Part shown: in pieces, positions 24,450 through 31,700 of the stretch
How positions within the stretch are numbered: the first letter of the stretch is position 1
Layout: each line of letters starts with the position of its first letter
Assembly: GCA_008931825.1 (NCBI GenBank)
Contig: QXVZ01030069.1
Location: 1-34,627 of the forward strand
Length of the DNA: 34,627 nucleotides
From: Phallusia fumigata
Taxonomy: Eukaryota; Chordata; Ascidiacea; Phlebobranchia; Ascidiidae
Direction of reading: 5' to 3'
Notes under the pieces: model-generated
What the model saw: the letters and a program-made list of their open reading frames with translations, nothing else
Told to the model about the DNA's origin: nothing
Databases searched by the model: none
Position numbers and translations under genes: made by a program

Positions 24450-24540
24450 GGCTACTCGAACTGGGAATTTCCCTAAATGAGTTGCAAAATGCCTGACACC
24501 GACACTTGACACCGACAGTGTAACAGGTTGCGCCACACCG
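24450..24540 (-). mobile_element. Possible tRNA-derived SINE fragment
   Basis: On the minus strand the sequence has an A-box-like GTGTGGCGCAACCTG and, about 60 bases downstream, a B-box-like AGTTCGAGTAGCC, followed by gggggcgctg. This is the spacing of an RNA polymerase III promoter in a tRNA-type SINE head. No acceptor stem or anticodon arm folds convincingly, and a small internal repeat (gacaccgacacttgacaccgaca) sits between the boxes. Confidence 0.3.
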
Positions 24541-24591
24541 TGGTTAGATTTGATGCATGTGTTGCGTTTGTGGAAGCCTTTACCTTATTTT

Positions 24592-24611
24592 TTGGCATTT
24601 GATATTTTCAG
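24592..24611 (+). other. 3' splice-site-like sequence 48 nt before the LRPAP1 start
   Basis: The sequence ttggcatttgatattttcag ends in AG at 24611 and precedes ATG 24659 by 48 nt. It could be a 5' UTR intron acceptor or a spliced-leader trans-splice site. No donor is evident close upstream. Confidence 0.35.
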
Positions 24612-24658
24612 GTTAAAGCCAGTTAAACGTATAGCAATAGTTCCTTACTACTTAGAAA

Positions 24659-27600
24659 ATGTTAATTCGGACATTTTGCGTGATTGTCTGGTCATGTTGC
24701 ATTTTTGCACAAGAGGATACAAAAGAAAATGTCAACAGTTTTGCTTCCGAAAATAAATTTCGATCCTCAAAAGTCAAACAAGTCTGGGAAAAAGCAAATC
24801 GGGTTTGTTTTGTAGTTTGGTAGTGCACATAAATAGCCTAATGACCAAGCATTAAAGAAACAGTGTGTAATTGCAATAAAGTGTTACTGCACATTATTTC
24901 AAATTATACTAGCAAAGTAAAATTATTCATTGAAATTTATCATGAATCAATCACCTGGTAACAAAAAACTAAAAACTGCTCTTTTCCAAGATGACAGTCT
25001 TGTACGGCACGTATTAAGTTGTGCATACCACGTACATTGTTACAAATGGTGCATCATACCACAGTACTGTATCCTTTGGTGATTTTTGCGTTGTGATGTA
25101 CCATACAACGTACTGTACCTGCTGTCATCCATTGTCACCGCACTGCCATTCTTGGTCATTTAAAATGGCATGGTAGGAGATCCCTTTGAGCTGTATTGCC
25201 CCCAGTGGGACCTAGTAGTTGAACAAAATTAAAGTTACCAAAATTATAGAAAAACATCACTTGAACTAGATATGAGCATTATACATTCAAGAGTTGTTCC
25301 ACACACACAGGATAAAAACACCCTGACACAAATACTACCCCTAAGATCTGAAGACCCCATGTTCTGATAACCCCATATTTCCCCAACTGTAACATAATTT
25401 AAAAGTCCGTAAAACCTGTTGCCCCTTGCACTTCTTGACAGAGGAATTGCCCACACTGTTATTCCAGGGGAATCAATTATAAACTGTTCAATGCCTTTCG
25501 GGGCATTTTTGTGAAAATGTCTTATTGATTTCTGTAAAGTGTAACCCATACTTTGATAAACTTTTTAAAATTACCATTTGTTTGTCTCAAGTCATTTTGA
25601 CAGTACATACGTTTTTTGTGCTTAATGAAGATTATTTTATATGCCCATTTACACAGATGGAAATACCATCAGTTTTGTTGACGGACTTATTTGTTGAACT
25701 GAAAGAACATGACCGATCTCTCATGGAAATGAAGCAGCGCAAAGTGGATGGTGATGAAAACTATGATGACATTAAAAGGGACCTGGAGCGCAAATTCAAA
25801 AGTTAGTTTGGCCTTTAACAGTGGAAATATTCTGTCAGTTAAGTGTTTTTTTTAAATGGTATTGGTGGATTGGATAATTCGTGCAGCTATGTTTTTATTT
25901 ACTTTTATCAAGTTAGCCCTGCAAAATATTTTGACAAAACCTTTATATCCACTGTTTAAAAAAGAACCCCAACAAGTCTTAAAGTAAATTTGGACATTTA
26001 AATTCAGACTTATTCTCGATACAGAATTTTTTTGGTTGACATACAGGCTTTTGTGACTGCATTTATATGAAATGCTGCAATTGGATCCTTTTCCTTGGTA
26101 AAATGTTCCAGCTCCAGCAATTAACACAAAATAAAGTGTTTTCTTTTTTGCGGACATAAGTAACCCTAAAGCCATCTGAGTGTTTGATTTGGTAAATATT
26201 ATTTATACCAGACCAAAACTAATATCATTTGCTTTGCTTTCTTTAGAACTGATGATGAAATATGGTATTGTCCGGGATCAAGAAGAGACAAACAACATAG
26301 ATGGACAAGAACCACTATCAAAAAAGAAACCTGTGTTTCAGGTTAGTATGCCGGTGTAACTTACTTTGCAGCAAACTGAAGTTTTAGTATGCTTTTTGAT
26401 TGTTTTTGCTCATGGTTCATGTACCATGTTTGGCAGTTTATGTGGTAAAAATCTTCAGGAACACATGGAATTAAATTTTTATGTAATTAGCCCTTTTTTG
26501 TTTTGAAGTCGTTTTGTTTGGGTTTTGGTACACTGTTATGCTCTGTCTTAGATTGTAATAAAGTTATCCTAATACCCTAATTTACACCCTAAATTTTATT
26601 TTCCAGGATGTTCAGCTAAATAAACTGTGGGTCAAAACCACAAAGGGAAAAGACCTAAGAAAAAGTGAACTGGAAAAACTTCACCTTGAATTTAAAAATC
26701 ATGAAGACAAGTTGTTTGAGTATCAGCGCTTGGAAGAGTCTGTGGAGAAAATCAAAGGTATAAATGCTTGTTTAAAATAAAATGAATTTAATTATACTTT
26801 TAGTTGACAAATTTGCACAGGGTTTAAACAAATATGCAAGCTTAACTTTGTCTTGTTTACAGCAATTTCGGCAAATTCTGTTGAGAAGTTTGAGTACACT
26901 GATGAACTAAGGGAGAAAGAGGCTTCACTGAAACATCTTGAGGAAGAAATTAGAAGTAGCTATGATAGAATAAAACTTGTATCAGAAAAGACAAAAGGTA
27001 ATCGGAGCTTTGTAATAGAAACAAAAATACAAACTGTGCTATAAATTGTTATTCTACATAAAGTTTATTTTTATTAATATGGATTTACCCAATAATATCA
27101 CAATTTTTACTTGTGCAATGGATAGTAACATGCTTACTACACTATTGGTACATTTTGTTTGCTTAGGCTGTTAGAAGCTTGTTTGCTTTTATTTATTTAC
27201 CAGTGGTAACCTGTCACATAATTTTGGTGCTAGCTTGTTAAGTGTACCTAATGTTTACAGAGGGGGATGCTGTGCCATTCTCTGATCCCAGGGCTATGGA
27301 GCTGTGGAAATTGGCCAACAATGGCAACCATACTGAGTCTGAATTGATGTCCATCAAACAGGAATTACAGCAGTTTGAAACTCGAGCTGACAAGCACAGA
27401 CACTTCAAGTAATGTCCTAAAAGTAAACCTTGTAATATTTCCGGCATTTAAATGTCAGCAATTTAAACCTACCCATAATAAGTTCACCCAGAATTTTATC
27501 TTTTAAAAGTTCTCTCAAATGAGACTTGCAGTTTTGGAATTTAGTGTTGGAAATTGTTAAAAAACAATCATTACCAATTTGTGCATTGAAACTCTTGTAG

Positions 27601-28028
27601 AGATGAACTGAGAAATTCTGCAGCCAAAATTGATTATCATGGTGGGAAAAATGCAGCACCTACAGAAAAACTGAGCAGACATCAAAAGCTACAAGATAAA
27701 GTACAGGATTTGGCATACAAGGTAAATGTATGTCCAATGCATTGATTGGAATCAATAAGAATTGTGATGTAATTGGTTTATGCTGTATTTCAGTTTTGAA
27801 AGCACTAGTGTTGTACTTTTGCGGTTCGTGAAATCATGGTGTATTTCAGACTGACTTACATACACACTTGCACCAATATACCTATGCATGGAAAAACACT
27901 AAGTCCAAATATAGTTTGCCTATCTTGACTATTCACACATGCTATGCATCAATTTTCAGGTCAAGAAGATGTTTACCAGTCTGCAGGAGCGGCTAGCTTC
28001 GCGAGTTGTATCACACAACGAACTATGA
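24659..28028 (+). CDS. LRPAP1: Receptor-associated protein (RAP; LDL receptor-related protein-associated protein 1), complete
   Basis: ER chaperone that binds LDLa modules of LRP/LDLR-family receptors, blocks premature ligand binding, and releases at low pH in the Golgi. Exons: 24659-24802, 25657-25801, 26247-26341, 26607-26757, 26863-26997, 27261-27408, 27601-27721, 27960-28028; all GT/AG with phases that join, giving 335 aa (357 in human). Exon 1 encodes a signal peptide (MLIRTFCVIVWSCCIFAQED) and the first helix ending VKQVWEKANR, equivalent to human LNQLWEKAQR. Three-helix domains D1-D3 follow: D1 with YDDIKRDLERKF and KYG, D2 from LNKLWVKTTKGKDLRKSELE, D3 from DPRAMELWKLANN. The two receptor-binding lysines of human D3 (K256, K270) align with K268 (in DKHRHF) and K282, with the same 14-residue spacing. 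Two of the D3 pH-sensing histidines are kept (H269, H271) and the one at +12 is Ala. The C-terminus HNEL is the vertebrate ER-retention signal. Start chosen because it opens the signal peptide. Confidence 0.95.
24803..25656 (+). other. LRPAP1 intron 1 (854 bp)
   Basis: The donor is gtttgt (slightly non-consensus) after CGG, and the acceptor tttacacag precedes exon 2. The interior is AT-rich; a minus-strand open frame at 25244-25549 has no recognisable features. Exon 2 happens to start with ATG, so a gene finder could mistake it for the first exon. Confidence 0.7.
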
Positions 28029-28776
28029 ACACACTAACCTGATAGCACGGAACTAATATTTTCTTGCTTTGCCACTTCTGCCTAAATGGCTTTTTATTAT
28101 TTACGGTGCATTCATTACTCAAAATTGTTTAATACCTTAAAAAACCCACTTTTATGCAAATACATTGTAACATGTATTGATTTTTCACCTAAATTTATAA
28201 ATGTACCAATGTTTTATTGTCATGATTGGTTTAAGATCAAGGTAATATTTTCCACAAACACCCTTATTGATTAAGTTCCAAGTCTGCATCTGATTGATGA
28301 CTTGTCCATTGTCTTATTTTTTATTTTTGTTTAGAAAATCGGTACTCTGTTTCTAATTATGTATACACAGTTTTCATACCTTTTGCAATCAGTTGTTTGT
28401 TTAAACACTTTATATTTTTATTTTTGGTATGATTACTTACATGGAAAACAAGTAAATATTACTCTTTGAATGACCTAAATAGCCTATGACCACCCAACAA
28501 GCATTTTTCTAGGGATTGTCACTGCTATTTGGCTGACCTATTTTGCACACAAAATTATTTGGTTTGTATTTGTGTGATTCAACTTTGAATGTGCATTGTG
28601 TGTTGTTACAATGCTTGTTTTTACAAATTTACCACAAAAATTCCTAGCATCATACCCCTTGCAAGCTACAAACATTGACCATTCATGCAAGTCTTCATTT
28701 TTCCTATTTTCTTCTGCAGGCAAATATAGGGTTTAACAATGCTAGCAAACAGGTAACAACCAACATTTCTGTCAAA
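28029..28776 (+). other. Short spacer between LRPAP1 and PEX6
   Basis: 748 bp from the LRPAP1 stop to the PEX6 start, AT-rich. No canonical AATAAA was found after LRPAP1 and no TATA box before PEX6. A good 3' splice site (ttcctattttcttctgcag, ending 28719) lies 57 nt before the PEX6 ATG. The open frame at 28086-28274 is low-complexity and probably 3' UTR. Confidence 0.55.
28701..28719 (+). other. 3' splice-site-like sequence before the PEX6 start codon
   Basis: A strong pyrimidine tract ending cttctgcag lies 57 nt upstream of ATG 28777. Within the short LRPAP1-PEX6 spacer no matching upstream first exon is evident. A spliced-leader acceptor, as used for many ascidian mRNAs, is one explanation; a 5' UTR exon inside the spacer is the other. 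Confidence 0.4.
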
Positions 28777-31700
28777 ATGGATTTCCGTAACTGTCAAATT
28801 ATTACTCATCATGCATGGGAGAGCTCTTTACATCCTTTACATTTGATTGTTGACAAGGTGAAATGGCTGACAATCAGTGGAAGGTAAATGCTTGTGTTTT
28901 CTGGGTATAAGAATCTTATTGCAAAAAATTTTACATTTTGTTTTTAATTGGTTTGTTTCAAATTAGGCTCACTGTCTGGGATTCTTGTTTGAGTTATTGG
29001 TCTTGGTCAGACTCTCTTCTGTATTATAGTTCTGTGGGCTGTTTTGGCATTGTTTTGCTGTTGCATTTTCAATTCATTTTCAGGATACTGATTAGAATCA
29101 TTTAGTTTGAGCAATAAGACTAAACTTCTTTTCTGGGGAAACAAAACGGCCTTAGCAAATATTCAACCTGTCCTGTTTATAAATACCTTACTTTTAGTGA
29201 ATCCTATACCACCATCTCATTACCAGCCACAACTTTTATCATCTTTTGTAGGTTTAACAGCCCTGTGATAATTGTGCTGAAAAAGAGAAATGAAGTTATG
29301 ACTTATCCATCCAAAAGCAGTTGGATGTGTATGGTGCAACTTGAAATTTATCCCAATCAAGAGAAACAAAATGACGGATCATTTGGTATGTATTTGCAGC
29401 AAAAACTTTCCATCTGAGTCAGAAAAGTATAAAATTACATAAAGAGTCAGTAAAGCATATGAATCAAGTTGCTTTAAAAGGTATTTTCTAAAGCTAAATT
29501 TATTAGGAACATTTTCACAGCACGACAATAGCACTTAAACTTAAGCTCTGGACTAATTACAAAATAATTAAAACCGTTCTTTGGCAGAATTTTATTGCAG
29601 CGACGAGTTTGTGAGGCACTACCGAATTTCAACTCCAAAATGTGATGAATTTTCATTCTCTCTTGTGTCAGCTTTTCCACTGGACAGAATTCTTTTGGTT
29701 GCCACCACACCTGAAACATTTCAGTGGGCAAAAGAGCAAAGGTTTGAAACAGGTGAAAACGTCTGGTCCGATTTTCCGGTGGTTTGTTTCACTTAAATTT
29801 TTTATGTGGTAAATGTTGTCCAGGTAGAAAAAGTCGTAATGGATCCATCTGTCAAGTCAACTTTATTCCAGTTTAATGGCATGTTTAACAACAACCTATT
29901 TGATCATTACTATTAACTAGGATCAAGCACCTTTTTTTCTTGTTTGATTGATTTATGTGTAAACTGTGCTCATTGTTCTCACTTGAAATATTTTGACTTA
30001 AATGTTGTAAAACAGATTCTGCTAGGGGAGCAATGCCTCTGGTGTTTTTGGTTTTAAGAGACCACCAACCTTGCAAGAGCAGGACGTTGCTTTAAAAACT
30101 TCACCAACTTTGTGCCATAAACAGATTTCTATTTGGCAGAAAAGTTTTTTATGCTAGTGTTCAAATTGTAGGTTTACTTGTGTCCAGTGCGTGCAACCAT
30201 TCCCTGTTTGTGAGGCAGAATGATATGTTTTTGTCACCACTACACCAAATGTACGGTCAAGATCAAACAGAAGTGCTGCAACGCTTTAGAGAGCTGATAG
30301 CTGTGGAATGCCTGCCTTTGCAACAGGGGCTAGTAAACACAAAAACAACAGTTACAATAATAAATCTTCAGGTGGGTTGCTATGTTTTTTTCATTTCCAT
30401 TTTTGTTGACACCACAACCCATTGGGGTCCCTTGAGTAATTGCACTACCACAAGTTTTATACTAAAAAGTACAACAATGTCTTAAAAACAGAGTGATTTT
30501 GCTAACTCATCCATCTTGGTAATGGTCACACTCTGCTTGTATTTCTAACTTTGAAGTCTCCACAAAAACCACCTTTTTATTGTTTTTGCATATACTTGTG
30601 AACAAATAAATTGCTGAGAACCAATATAGGGACGTTAGGCTAATCATATTGTTTACATGTTCACTTCAGGACCTTCCAATGAAAAAGGTTGCTGTGACTG
30701 ATGGAGATAAACTTTTTGCTCGATTTTGTGATTTCCTTAATGGTAATAAAACTGATGAACAGAAGTTTGCACTTGACAGGATGGTACAAACTATTTCATC
30801 AGTTGCTTGCAGGTATTAACCTCTGTAAAACTTGTTTAGGTGTCTAAAATAGGTTGACATTTTCGAATTAAGAGTTTTACAGGCTAATAAAAATGTTTGC
30901 AGTAGCATTTGACATGGACTTGAAATAAATTTTGAGTTGAGACTACTATTTTTTTATTAGTAAATTTCTTGCAACTTCTTCTGGTCTTCTTAATGAGGAG
31001 CATGTGGAACTTCAAGTACTGCAAGCAGATAAAGTAGGCTTATTGTATTTGTTCACATCTTTTAGCCTGCTAAATGTGACATCAGCATTGATCATATAAG
31101 AACACATGCAATGACACAAATTTTTATGATAATCTAATAAGCTCCGGCTAGAAAAATGTTGCACTACACTTTACCATTTACAAATTTATCATTACTTTTG
31201 CTCAGAATTTAAGAAAATAATTGCTTTAACTCTAGTTGTTATAGCAATACAATCAGGCTTGTACTAAACATGAAGGTATATATACATGTATAGCACAAAA
31301 TCAACATCATGAGCTTTCATTTACTGTGTTGGCCTGCATAAATGTTAAACTNTTATAGCAATACAATCAGGCTTGTACTAAACATGAAGGTATATATACA
31401 TGTATAGCACAAAATCAACATCATGAGCTTTCATTTACTGTGTTGGCCTGCATAAATGTTAAACTGTTTTATAACTGGTTAATGTAGTCAGTAACATTTC
31501 CATTAACTTAACAGGTTGTTAAATCAAGAGTGTGTCGGTTACGGGTGGTTTCAGACGAAAGTTTCTGCATTCACATGAAACATAGACCATACCCATCACT
31601 CATCGGTGGTGTCACTCCATGCCCAAACTGCCTTTCAACATTGCAACTGCCATCAGCATTGTGGTATAATATGCACCAACCCAAAGTTCAACCTTTAAAA

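Larger units (their letters stand above)
22910..24610. other. Interval between TGFB and LRPAP1
   Basis: About 1.7 kb without a recognisable gene. The CpG-rich composition of the TGFB domain fades out near 23.6 kb. It contains extra AATAAA signals, the multi-hairpin element at 24344-24398 and a weak tRNA-like (SINE) sequence near 24.45-24.53 kb on the minus strand. The LRPAP1 promoter should lie here; no TATA box was recognised. Confidence 0.5.

Noticed and set aside
25010..25115. Inverted-repeat-like gtac-rich patch in LRPAP1 intron 1
   Set aside because: Only short, imperfect complementarity between the two halves; not distinguishable from chance.
25525..25656. Upstream part of the 25525-25806 open frame as the LRPAP1 N-terminus
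   Set aside because: It reads through intron sequence; the true first exon, with signal peptide and VKQVWEKANR, lies at 24659-24802 and joins in phase.
27760..27856. Possible C/D-box snoRNA in LRPAP1 intron 7
   Set aside because: The C box is imperfect (tgatgt), no terminal stem pairs, and no C'/D' pair is clear.
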